From Actinomycetes bacterium (GTDB lineage Bacteria > Actinomycetota > Acidimicrobiia > Acidimicrobiales > Bog-793): a stretch of 5,590 nucleotides of DNA. A model generated the notes under the pieces. It was not told the DNA's origin. It ran no database searches and was given only the letters and a program-made list of their open reading frames with translations. Numbering within the stretch: the first letter of the stretch is position 1; every line of letters begins with the position of its first letter. Below, piece by piece: positions 1-5,590 of this stretch. The stretch spans positions 6,535 through 12,124 of the forward strand of contig JAJYGM010000583.1 in NCBI GenBank assembly GCA_021785095.1, in the 5' to 3' direction. The translations under genes and the position numbers were made by a program.

Positions 1-629
1 CGTGGCTGTGGGAGCACCACGAGGAGCGCCAGCGCGATGCAGAGGACGAGGGCGAGGGCGCCTGCCAGCGACGCGGTAGACGGCGCCCCGCGGTCGCCCA
101 TCATCGACTTCCACGAGCACCCGAGGCCGACGACGGTCGCGACCAGCCAGACCGCCACGAAGGCGACGAATGCGGGCGAGGAGGCCTGCGCCCCGGCGAT
201 GGTGACGAGGGCGCCACCGGCGGCGAGCGAGAACAACAGGTCCCGTCGGGCGGGCACATCGAACGCGTGGACGACCTGGACCCAAGTGAAGAGGCCGGCG
301 AGCGGGACCTCGATCGAGCTCAGCTCGCCGGTCTGAGCGGCGCCGAAGATCTCGTTCACGAAGATCGCGAACACCGCGATGACAACGACCGCCAGGACGA
401 CCTTCAGCCACTGCCAGGGGCGATGCCGCGTCAGGTACGAGAAGAGCATCCCGGCAGAGATGGCCGATATGGCCGCCGCAGCGAGACCGATCGAGAGCTC
501 TCCGACGGACTCGGCGGCCGCGATGCCGGTGAGCACGGCCACGGTCGTCGCGAGGCGGAACAGGATCGAGTCGTCAGCCGGCGGGGGAGTGTTCGCCCGG
601 CGGATGGCCTCGACGAAGCCGGTGCTCAT
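1..629 (-). CDS. TgpA/DUF3488-type transglutaminase-like membrane protein, N-terminal part (3' partial)
   Basis: Translating from the ATG at 629 gives 209 residues with no stop before the window edge, so the gene continues outside. The protein is highly hydrophobic, with predicted membrane segments at about 22-42, 45-66, 75-96, 107-122, 129-149, 153-172 and 186-206. Residues 110-136 (LAGLFTWVQVVHAF, then DVPARRDLLFSL) resemble the signature of the TgpA N-terminal membrane domain, where a W/L-rich helix is followed by H-S/A-F-D and a basic RRDLLFSL stretch. In complete family members this membrane part is followed by an extracytoplasmic transglutaminase-like Cys-His-Asp domain and often a final helix with a DUF4129 tail; none of that is visible here. 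The start has GAGGGAG four bases upstream and overlaps the DUF58 stop by ATGA. Position after MoxR and DUF58 matches the conserved cassette and supports the call. It may be a membrane peptidase or crosslinking enzyme; its substrate is unknown. Confidence 0.85.
   Translation of the reverse strand, partial: MSTGFVEAIRRANTPPPADDSILFRLATTVAVLTGIAAAESVGELSIGLAAAAISAISAGMLFSYLTRHRPWQWLKVVLAVVVIAVFAIFVNEIFGAAQTGELSSIEVPLAGLFTWVQVVHAFDVPARRDLLFSLAAGGALVTIAGAQASSPAFVAFVAVWLVATVVGLGCSWKSMMGDRGAPSTASLAGALALVLCIALALLVVLPQP
626..629 (-). other. ATGA start/stop overlap of the DUF58 and TgpA-like genes
   Basis: On the minus strand ATGA holds the start of the TgpA-like gene (629-627) and the stop of the DUF58 gene (628-626). 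Together with the TGAGTG junction at 1631-1636 it shows that the three cassette genes are packed without gaps and most likely made from one transcript. Confidence 0.85.
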
Positions 630-1633
630 GGAGCTCCCTCGCCGGCCGTGCCCTCACCCGGTCCGAGCTCGGCCCAGGGGTTGCGCCCGGCACGGGCGAG
701 CTGGCGCCCGGCGTCCCGTTCGGTGCCGATCGTGGCGACGACCGGCCTTCCTTCCTCGACGGTCTCGAGGACCACGCGCCGGCGACGGGCGAGCAGCGCC
801 GCGATGGTCCCCATGAGCTCGGCGGCCTCCACCTCCGCCAGCTCGTGGTCAGGGGGAAGGTCCGCCACGATGCGAACCGCCCGGTCCTCCCGGCGTTCGC
901 TCTCGCGCACCATGAGAGTGCCCGCATGCGCCGTCGAGCGCCAGTGGACCTGTCGAGGGCTGTCGCCGACGCGGTACTCGCGGATGCTGTGCAGCTCACC
1001 TTGATCAGCGAGCACCCGCCTGTCTTCGTGCTCTCCGGTGGACCGCCCGTCGAGAGCCCGTCGGGCGGAAGAGCCTCGGCGTGGCGCAACCGTGACGACG
1101 TGCGGCAGCGCCACCCGGCACCGCCCCGACCACCAGAAGATCCCGAGCGGTGCGGCGCTCGACACACCGAGGATGACGGCCGACAGCCGACCGCGATGGT
1201 CCGGGACGACCTGTACTCGGACTGCTCGCCCGGCCTGCAGGAGGACCGCCGGGCCAGCCGGCTGCAGCGGTACGCAACGGCAGGGAGCCGAGGCCATCAC
1301 GCTGATCTCGAAGGGCTCTCCGCTCTTTGCATCGGCCGGTGCATCTTCGGCGGTGAGTCGGATGCGCCCGAGGGCGACTCGTGGTGTGACGAGCCCGACG
1401 ACCACGAGACCGGCGACGAGCGTGCCAAGCGCTTGCACCCACTCCGAGCCGCTCGCATGGGCCACGCCGGCCCAGATCGTGAGCAGGATGACGCTCCCCG
1501 TGACCGGGAGCAGGAGACGGTCCGGACGAAGCTGATTCGGGCGGGAGTGTCGGGAGTGTCGGGACTCCTCGTCGGGCGCTCCGCGCCTCCCGCGCCTGCT
1601 CGTGCTCGCGCGCTTCGGGCTTGCGCTGCGCAC
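626..1633 (-). CDS. DUF58 domain membrane protein
   Basis: This 335-residue protein belongs to the DUF58 family (vWA-like fold), which is routinely encoded next to MoxR ATPases. The diagnostic motif is at about 218-243: REYRVGD, then PRQVHWRSTA, then LMVRE, matching the usual ReYrxGDdxRxIxW pattern. The N-terminus is a strongly basic tail of about 38 residues. Two hydrophobic segments follow, at about 39-60 and 66-84. By the positive-inside rule the tail and the C-terminal domain should both be cytoplasmic, with a short external loop between the helices. A beta-rich region (about 90-185) leads to the DUF58 core. The C-terminus ends in a Gly/Glu/Ala-rich tail. The start is GTG with a GAGG site six bases upstream. 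The 3' end overlaps the next gene by ATGA. The biochemical function of the family is not established; a scaffold or client of the neighbouring MoxR protein is the usual inference. Confidence 0.92.
   Translation of the reverse strand: MRSASPKRASTSRRGRRGAPDEESRHSRHSRPNQLRPDRLLLPVTGSVILLTIWAGVAHASGSEWVQALGTLVAGLVVVGLVTPRVALGRIRLTAEDAPADAKSGEPFEISVMASAPCRCVPLQPAGPAVLLQAGRAVRVQVVPDHRGRLSAVILGVSSAAPLGIFWWSGRCRVALPHVVTVAPRRGSSARRALDGRSTGEHEDRRVLADQGELHSIREYRVGDSPRQVHWRSTAHAGTLMVRESERREDRAVRIVADLPPDHELAEVEAAELMGTIAALLARRRRVVLETVEEGRPVVATIGTERDAGRQLARAGRNPWAELGPGEGTAGEGAP
634..640 (-). promoter_or_regulatory. Ribosome binding site of the TgpA-like gene (GAGGGAG)
   Basis: GAGGGAG on the minus strand lies four bases before the ATG at 629 and within the final codons of the DUF58 gene. 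It is the best Shine-Dalgarno match in the window and, with the ATGA overlap at 626-629, fixes the start of the last gene. Confidence 0.65.
1542..1564. repeat. 9-bp direct tandem repeat, about 2.6 copies
   Basis: The plus strand shows CGGGAGTGT twice in a row (1542-1550 and 1551-1559) followed by CGGGA. The repeat is in frame in the DUF58 gene and encodes the Ser-Arg-His units of the stretch SRHSRHSR (about 24-31) in the basic tail before the first membrane helix. It probably arose by slippage and could vary in copy number without breaking the frame. Confidence 0.8.
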
Positions 1634-2632
1634 TCAGGGCCTCGGCGTCGGGACCGCCTCGAGCAGGCGGTGGACGATGGGCACGCCGACCTCCACCGAG
1701 CCGCCTGCTGCGTCGACGGAAAGGCGGTGCCCGAGTGCCGCAGGTGCGACCCGCTTCACGTCGCCCGGGGTGACGTAGCGCCTGCCGGTGAGGACGGCTT
1801 CGGCGCGGGCGGCGGAGATGAGCGAGATGGCGGCGCGGGGACTCGCGCCGAGACGGACGTCGGGCAGGTTGCGGGAGGCACGGACGATCGCGACGGCGTA
1901 GTCGGCTACGGCGTCGTGCACGTGCACGGCCGCGACCTCTTCCTGCGCCTCGGCGAGCACCGCCGGCGATGCGACCGCCTCCAGCGCTGCGAGCGTCGGC
2001 TGTGCACCCCGATCGCGCGCGAGCCGCGCCTCGGTGGCGGCGTCCGGATAGCCGATGCGGGTCGACAGCAAGAAACGGTCCATCTGGCTCTCCACCAGCG
2101 GGTACGTCCCCGCCTGCTCCACGGGGTTCTGGGTGGCGAGCACGAGGTGTGGCTCGGGGAGCGGCCAGGACCTGCCGTCAACGCTGACCTGGCCCTCCTC
2201 CATCGACTCGAGGAAGGCCGCCTGGCTGCGCGGTGGCGTGCGGTTGAGCTCGTCGAACAGGACGACGTGCGAGAACACCGGCCCGGGCCGGAACTCCCAG
2301 TCGCGTGTTCCCTCGTTGTAGACGCTGACGCCGGTGATGTCGGAGGGGAGCAGGTCCGGATTCCCCTGGATCCTCGCGAGGGTCGTGCCGATGGAGGCTG
2401 CGACGGCCTTCGCGAGCATCGTCTTGCCGACACCGGGGACGTCCTCGATGAGCAGATGGCCGCCGGCGAGGACGGCCGTCGTAGCGAGGCGGCACGCCTG
2501 GTCCGCGCCGCGCACGACCCGGGTCAGGTTCGCCATGAGATCCCGGCCGAGGCGGGTCGCACCGGTGGCGTCGTCATCTCGAGCAGCACCGCTCGGCGCG
2601 TCGGTCGTCGTCAGTGTGTCGTCAGCGGTCAT
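1634..2632 (-). CDS. MoxR-family AAA+ ATPase
   Basis: This 332-residue protein is a typical MoxR ATPase, a group thought to act as chaperones that help mature or assemble partner proteins, often membrane or vWA-type ones. The first 30 residues are a Thr/Asp/Ala-rich leader without family features. The AAA+ core follows: Walker A in EDVPGVGKT (63-71), the MoxR-typical NPDLLPSDITG (91-101), and Walker B in VVLFDELNR (123-131). Sensor 1 is ATQNP (166-170), MDRF is at 184-187, and sensor 2 is GASPRA (262-267, Arg266). The C-terminal helical lid ends near 328. All nucleotide-handling residues look intact, so it should be an active ATPase in the cytoplasm. The ATG at 2632 has a GAGGA upstream; starting at Met33 would give 300 residues and still keep the whole domain. 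Its TGA touches the GTG of the DUF58 gene, so the two are surely in one operon, and the DUF58 protein is the likely partner. The family call is very secure; the client protein is inferred. Confidence 0.95.
   Translation of the reverse strand: MTADDTLTTTDAPSGAARDDDATGATRLGRDLMANLTRVVRGADQACRLATTAVLAGGHLLIEDVPGVGKTMLAKAVAASIGTTLARIQGNPDLLPSDITGVSVYNEGTRDWEFRPGPVFSHVVLFDELNRTPPRSQAAFLESMEEGQVSVDGRSWPLPEPHLVLATQNPVEQAGTYPLVESQMDRFLLSTRIGYPDAATEARLARDRGAQPTLAALEAVASPAVLAEAQEEVAAVHVHDAVADYAVAIVRASRNLPDVRLGASPRAAISLISAARAEAVLTGRRYVTPGDVKRVAPAALGHRLSVDAAGGSVEVGVPIVHRLLEAVPTPRP
1640..1643 (-). promoter_or_regulatory. Ribosome binding site of the DUF58 gene (GAGG)
   Basis: GAGG on the minus strand lies six bases before the GTG at 1633, inside the last codons of moxR. 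This spacing supports GTG as the real start, immediately after the moxR stop (TGAGTG). Confidence 0.55.
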
Positions 2633-2714
2633 CGGTCCTCGAGCGCGCGCGGTAGCCAGGCAGAGGTTGCCCTGTTGAGCGTATCGGCGTCTCGGGCCGG
2701 GACTCGAGCGCCGG
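2633..2714 (-). promoter_or_regulatory. 82-bp intergenic junction between kinase and moxR, possible weak promoter
   Basis: This is the only real gap between genes in the window and separates two unrelated functional blocks, so a promoter for the MoxR cassette is expected here. On the minus strand the best match I see is TCGAGT, an 18-nt spacer, then TACGCT (about 2675-2706). The -10 fits the TAnnnT pattern, but the -35 matches TTGACA at only three positions. An imperfect CTCG/CGAG inverted repeat sits at 2691-2706. No T-rich hairpin terminator is visible. The promoter assignment is weak and read-through from the kinase gene is equally possible. Confidence 0.25.
2636..2640 (-). promoter_or_regulatory. 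Ribosome binding site of moxR (GAGGA)
   Basis: GAGGA on the minus strand ends three bases before the ATG at 2632. The spacer is short, but the match is good and it supports this ATG over the upstream part of the open frame, which lies inside the kinase gene. A downstream ATG at 2536 (residue 33) is an alternative start. Confidence 0.5.
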
Positions 2715-4163
2715 TCAGAAGTCGAGCGCAGAGAGCTCGGGCACGGTGCGCTCCGCCCGGCTGCGGGCATCGAGCCAGCGTGATCGGTCCACCCGGCGTC
2801 GCGGCTCGATCGAGACGGTCGGTGTGATGCGCGACGTCGCCGTGGCGAGGTCGGGCCAGACGCCCGCCGCGACGCCTGCGAGCCAGGCGGCACCGACCGC
2901 CGTGGCCTCGGTGACCGGGAAGACCTCGATCGGTCGCCCGGTCGAGTCGGCCAACGCCTGAACGAACGTCTTGTTACGGCTCATGCCCCCGTCGACGGCG
3001 AGAGTCGGGATGTCGAGGCCGCTGTCGCGCTCGGCCGCTTCGAGGAGATCGGCACCTCGATGGGCGATGCCCTCGAGCACCGCCCGCACGAGGTGGGCAC
3101 GGGTCGAGCCACGGGTGATGCCCACGAACGTCCCGCGCGCCCCGAAGTCCCACACCGGGGTGCCGAGGCCGAGCAGTGCAGGCACGAAGTAGACGCCGTC
3201 GGTGTCGGCCACTGAGGCCGCGAGCTCGTCGGAGTCCGCCGCACGCTCGATGACGCCGAGGTCGTCGCGCAGCCACTCGACGCAGGTGCCGGCCGAGAGC
3301 ATCACCGCCTCGAGCCCCCACGTCAGTCGCCCGGCATCGCTCCATCCGATGACGGGGAAGCATCCCGCCGGACCCCTTGCCGCGAACGAGGGCCGTTGCG
3401 AACCGAGGCAGCAGTCGAGCATCCCACCGGTCCCGAAGGTCGCCTTCGCCCGACCCGGCACGATGCATCCCTGCCCGACGAGCGAGGCCTGCTGGTCGCC
3501 TGCAAGGGCGGCGATTGGCGGGGCACCGGCGAGCGCTGCCGCGGGACCGACGATGCCCGAGGAGTCGACGATCCGGGGCAGCACCGAGGACGGGATGCGG
3601 AGCTTCTCGCAGAGGTCGAGGTCCCAGTCAAGACCGTCCGGCGTGACGAGCCCGGTGACGCCCGCGTTGGTGTGGTCAGTGACGTGCAGGGCGCCTCCGG
3701 ACAGGACCCACGCCATCCACGTGTCGACGGTCCCGGCACACAGGTCGCGCCGGCGGTCCGGGTCGGCAAGGTCGAGGAGCATCGCGAGCTTCGTGGCGGA
3801 CTGGTTCGGCGCCAAGCGGATCCCTTGCTCGCGGAGCATGAGGCACATGCCGGCGGTACGCAGGTCCTGCCACCCGATGCCCGGCCCCACCGCTTCACCG
3901 GTCGCGCGGTCCCAGAGGACCGTCGACGCCCGCTGGTTGGCGATGCCGACAGCAGACACGGGGCCGCTCCGATCGAGCGCGACACCGGCGACGCCGAGGG
4001 CTGCTCTCGCCATCTCCCCGGGGTCGAACTCGACAAATCCCTGGGCGGGCGAGCTCGGAAGGACCTCGACGTGCTCGACGTGGCCGATGGTCCCGTCTTC
4101 ACCCACGACCGTGGCGCGCACGCCGCTCGTGCCGACGTCGACGACGAGGATCTGGTCGCTCAT
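2715..4163 (-). CDS. FGGY-family carbohydrate kinase, glycerol kinase-like
   Basis: This 482-residue ATP-dependent kinase, slightly shorter than E. coli GlpK (about 500), has the full two-domain FGGY layout. The N-terminal phosphate-binding loop is DVGTSGVR (9-16). GlpK-like signatures follow: NQR at 76-78, GWQDLRT at 97-103, DTWMAW at 147-152, HVTDHTNAG at 160-168, and AGDQQAS at 221-227 with the presumed catalytic base Asp223. The second phosphate motif is FGTGGML (243-249) and the adenosine motif is VDGGMSRNKTF (390-400), with TEATAVGAAW at 418-427. Compared with GlpK from memory, Arg78, Trp98, Asp223 and Gln224 are kept. The positions of Glu84, Tyr135 and Phe270 appear to be Ala79, Asn120 and Met248. 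Phosphorylation of glycerol itself is therefore not assured; another polyol or triose is possible. The ATG at 4163 is chosen because the FGGY domain begins directly after it and it forms ATGA with the upstream stop. The longer open frame to 4283 has no family features. A weak GGGAG lies 10 nt upstream, so translation is probably coupled to the oxidase gene. Confidence 0.9.
   Translation of the reverse strand: MSDQILVVDVGTSGVRATVVGEDGTIGHVEHVEVLPSSPAQGFVEFDPGEMARAALGVAGVALDRSGPVSAVGIANQRASTVLWDRATGEAVGPGIGWQDLRTAGMCLMLREQGIRLAPNQSATKLAMLLDLADPDRRRDLCAGTVDTWMAWVLSGGALHVTDHTNAGVTGLVTPDGLDWDLDLCEKLRIPSSVLPRIVDSSGIVGPAAALAGAPPIAALAGDQQASLVGQGCIVPGRAKATFGTGGMLDCCLGSQRPSFAARGPAGCFPVIGWSDAGRLTWGLEAVMLSAGTCVEWLRDDLGVIERAADSDELAASVADTDGVYFVPALLGLGTPVWDFGARGTFVGITRGSTRAHLVRAVLEGIAHRGADLLEAAERDSGLDIPTLAVDGGMSRNKTFVQALADSTGRPIEVFPVTEATAVGAAWLAGVAAGVWPDLATATSRITPTVSIEPRRRVDRSRWLDARSRAERTVPELSALDF
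4160..4163 (-). other. ATGA start/stop overlap coupling oxidase and kinase
   Basis: Read on the minus strand, the four bases ATGA contain the kinase start (ATG, 4163-4161) and the oxidase stop (TGA, 4162-4160). Such overlaps usually mean one transcript and re-initiation by the same ribosome. The only Shine-Dalgarno-like sequence is GGGAG at 4174-4178 with a rather long 10-nt spacer, which fits coupling rather than independent initiation. Confidence 0.85.
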
Positions 4164-5590
4164 GCCAGCCGCGCTCCCGAGACCGATGGGGCGTCGCCGA
4201 AGGGGGAGGGGAGACCGAGCTTTCCCGGGTTGAGGATCCCGGCCGGGTCGAGCGCCGACTTGAGCGCCCGGAGGACGGACCACCCCTCACCGAGAGCCTC
4301 TCGGAGGAACGGCCCGCGCACGATGCCGATCCCGTGGTGGTGGGAGATCGACCCGCCGTGCCGGCGCGTCGCCTCCATGACCCTCTTCCACGACTCCTCG
4401 TAGAAACGCAGCGCCCATCTCTCGTCAGCCGGGTCCTCACCCCGGCCGGCGAACGTGAAGTAGAGGCAGGCGCCGTCGAGGTAGGCGTGCGATTCGTGGG
4501 CGGATGCGTTGAGGCAGCCCTCGACCTGCGCGAGCCCCGAGGTCGCGTCGGCATAGAGCTCGGGCAGCGCAGACCAGGAGGCGGCGACCTCGATCGTGTC
4601 CACGACGATGCCACCACGGGTGAGCGAGGCGAGGGCCGACACGTCGTTGCGATGCTCGAGCCAACGGGCGACGAGGCCTTCGTCGAGGCGGGTAGCTCCC
4701 TCGTCCTGGCAACAGTCCGCCAGAACTGACATGGCGGCCTCGACGATCGGTTCGTGCCCCTCGTCGAGCGCGACGAGGACGTTCGTGCCGGGCAGGTCGA
4801 AGCTGCGGCCGGACTCGCGCTCGTCGTAGAGCCGCAGGACAGCCGGTGTGGCGCCTCTCCGCAGCGTCCGGCGCAGCGCTTCCAGGCCGGCCGCGAACGT
4901 CGGGAACGCGAAGGCGCTGCGGGACTCGTGCCCGGCGAGGGGATGGGCTCGAAGCGATGCTGCAGTCACGATGCCGAGCGTCCCCTCGCTGCCGACGAAC
5001 AGCTGGGTCAGGTCCGGACCCATCGCCGAGCGCGGGCCGGCGCCGGCGAGAGCACCGGTGCGGACGATCCGCCCGTCGGCGAGGACCACCTCGAGTCCTG
5101 CGACGATGTCCTCGATCTTGCCGTACCGCGTCGAGTACTGCCCGGCGCCCCTGCAGGCGATCCAGCCGCCCACGGTCGCGAGCGCCATCGACTGCGGGAA
5201 GTGGCCGATGGTGAGGCCCGCAGTCCGCACGCGGTCCTCGAGATCAGAACCGAACTCGCCCGCCGCCACCGTGACGCGGAGGGACTCGTCGTCGATCTCG
5301 GTGACACCGGTGAGCCCGCAACAGTCGAGCGCGATGCCTCCGAAGACGGGCACTGCGCCGCCGCAGACGCCGCTTCGGCCGGCGGTCGCTGTGACCGGGA
5401 TGCCGGCCTCGGCGGCGACGCGCACGACCGCAGCGGTCTGGGCAGCCGTCTTTGGCCGCACGACGGCGGCAGGGCGCGCCGGTGCCCGACCGACGAGCGA
5501 CCAGCGCTGCGCAAGCGGCCACCAGTCCCGCGAGGCCTCGGCTCGCGCTGCGGCGTCGACCCGCACCTCTGCGCCCGTCGCGGCGAGACG
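4160..5590 (-). CDS. AGPS-type FAD-linked oxidase (alkyldihydroxyacetonephosphate synthase-like), 5' partial
   Basis: This is a flavoprotein of the PCMH-type FAD-binding family, closest in its motifs to alkyl-DHAP synthase. That enzyme swaps the acyl chain of acyl-DHAP for a fatty alcohol in ether-lipid synthesis. Numbered from the GTG at 5566, the FAD pyrophosphate loop is at about 61-71 (AGRSGVCGGAV). A second FAD-binding stretch lies at about 131-154 (TVGGWIACRG, then YGKIED), and GSEGTLG at 192-198. Near the C-terminus are GACLYFTFAG (365-374), SHHHGIG (408-414) and LDPAGILNPGK (439-449). From memory of the animal enzyme, Tyr369 aligns with its catalytic tyrosine and His409-411 with its essential HHH. 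The P-loop has no GGHS-type histidine, so the FAD is probably not covalently bound through that site. The frame stays open upstream of the GTG to the window edge (RLAATGAE), and the extra residues look like normal family sequence, so the true start is probably outside. Its stop overlaps the kinase start. The family is clear; the alkyl-DHAP activity is inferred and a related polyol-phosphate oxidase is possible. Confidence 0.88.
   Translation of the reverse strand, partial: RLAATGAEVRVDAAARAEASRDWWPLAQRWSLVGRAPARPAAVVRPKTAAQTAAVVRVAAEAGIPVTATAGRSGVCGGAVPVFGGIALDCCGLTGVTEIDDESLRVTVAAGEFGSDLEDRVRTAGLTIGHFPQSMALATVGGWIACRGAGQYSTRYGKIEDIVAGLEVVLADGRIVRTGALAGAGPRSAMGPDLTQLFVGSEGTLGIVTAASLRAHPLAGHESRSAFAFPTFAAGLEALRRTLRRGATPAVLRLYDERESGRSFDLPGTNVLVALDEGHEPIVEAAMSVLADCCQDEGATRLDEGLVARWLEHRNDVSALASLTRGGIVVDTIEVAASWSALPELYADATSGLAQVEGCLNASAHESHAYLDGACLYFTFAGRGEDPADERWALRFYEESWKRVMEATRRHGGSISHHHGIGIVRGPFLREALGEGWSVLRALKSALDPAGILNPGKLGLPSPFGDAPSVSGARLA

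Noticed and set aside
267..1004. 245-residue plus-strand frame opposite the TgpA-like and DUF58 genes
   Set aside because: The minus strand encodes convincing membrane helices and the DUF58 N-terminus to core here. The plus-strand product is charged low-complexity sequence, typical of a shadow frame.
2691..2706. Imperfect CTCG/CGAG inverted repeat as a terminator for the kinase gene
   Set aside because: The stem is only about four perfect base pairs and no T-run follows, so it does not qualify as an intrinsic terminator.
845..2827. 660-residue open frame on the plus strand
   Set aside because: It lies antisense to the DUF58 and MoxR genes and runs into the 3' end of the kinase gene. Its translation is low-complexity, rich in Arg, Gly, Ala and Asp, with no recognisable domain. 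Long antisense frames are expected in GC-rich coding sequence.
2633..2893. Eighty-seven-residue N-terminal extension of MoxR
   Set aside because: Much of it overlaps the 3' end of the kinase gene, and it has Arg/Ser/Pro-rich sequence unlike MoxR proteins. The ATG at 2632 has a ribosome binding site.
4164..4283. Forty-residue N-terminal extension of the kinase
   Set aside because: The added residues are Pro/Arg-rich, lie wholly inside the oxidase gene and precede the usual FGGY start. The ATG at 4163 forms a standard ATGA junction.
3202..4403. Two plus-strand frames of about 340 residues opposite the kinase and oxidase genes
   Set aside because: They overlap each other and lie opposite clear FGGY and FAD-oxidase motifs. 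Their products show no domain, only Ser/Pro/Arg-rich composition.
1..5590. Mobile element, defence system or CRISPR in the window
   Set aside because: No transposase, integrase, nuclease or spaced repeats were seen. Composition looks even by eye and the five genes fill almost the whole window.

Overview
The window is GC-rich throughout (roughly 70% by eye). It carries five protein-coding genes, all on the minus strand, so transcription runs from high to low coordinates. The base composition, the use of GTG starts, the tight ATGA and TGAGTG gene junctions and the gene families suggest a high-GC actinobacterium-like chromosome. The sequence alone does not fix the class. I saw no tRNA, rRNA, CRISPR array, insertion sequence or phage gene.

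Layout in the direction of transcription. (1) 5590-4160 is an FAD-linked oxidase of the alkyldihydroxyacetonephosphate synthase (AGPS) type; its 5' end lies outside the window. (2) 4163-2715 is an FGGY-family kinase resembling glycerol kinase, and its ATG overlaps the TGA of gene 1. (3) After an 82-bp gap, 2632-1634 is a MoxR-type AAA+ ATPase. (4) 1633-626 is a DUF58 protein with two predicted membrane helices; its GTG directly follows the MoxR TGA. (5) 629-1 is the membrane-spanning N-terminal part of a TgpA/DUF3488-type transglutaminase-like protein. It overlaps gene 4 by ATGA and runs off the left edge.

Functionally there are two blocks. The first (genes 1-2) looks like a translationally coupled pair working on a glycerol-like or three-carbon phosphate metabolite. 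The oxidase keeps the HHH motif and a tyrosine associated with AGPS chemistry. The kinase keeps the catalytic Asp-Gln pair of glycerol kinase but has changed several residues that normally contact glycerol, so its substrate is open. The second block (genes 3-5) is the widespread MoxR-DUF58-TgpA membrane-associated cassette. There an ATPase of chaperone/assembly type is encoded with a DUF58 protein and a membrane transglutaminase-like protein; its biochemical role is poorly defined.

The 82-bp junction between the blocks has no clear terminator and only a weak promoter-like match, so it is unclear whether the blocks are co-transcribed. I found no wholly new system. The most interesting point is the altered substrate pocket of the kinase paired with an AGPS-like enzyme.
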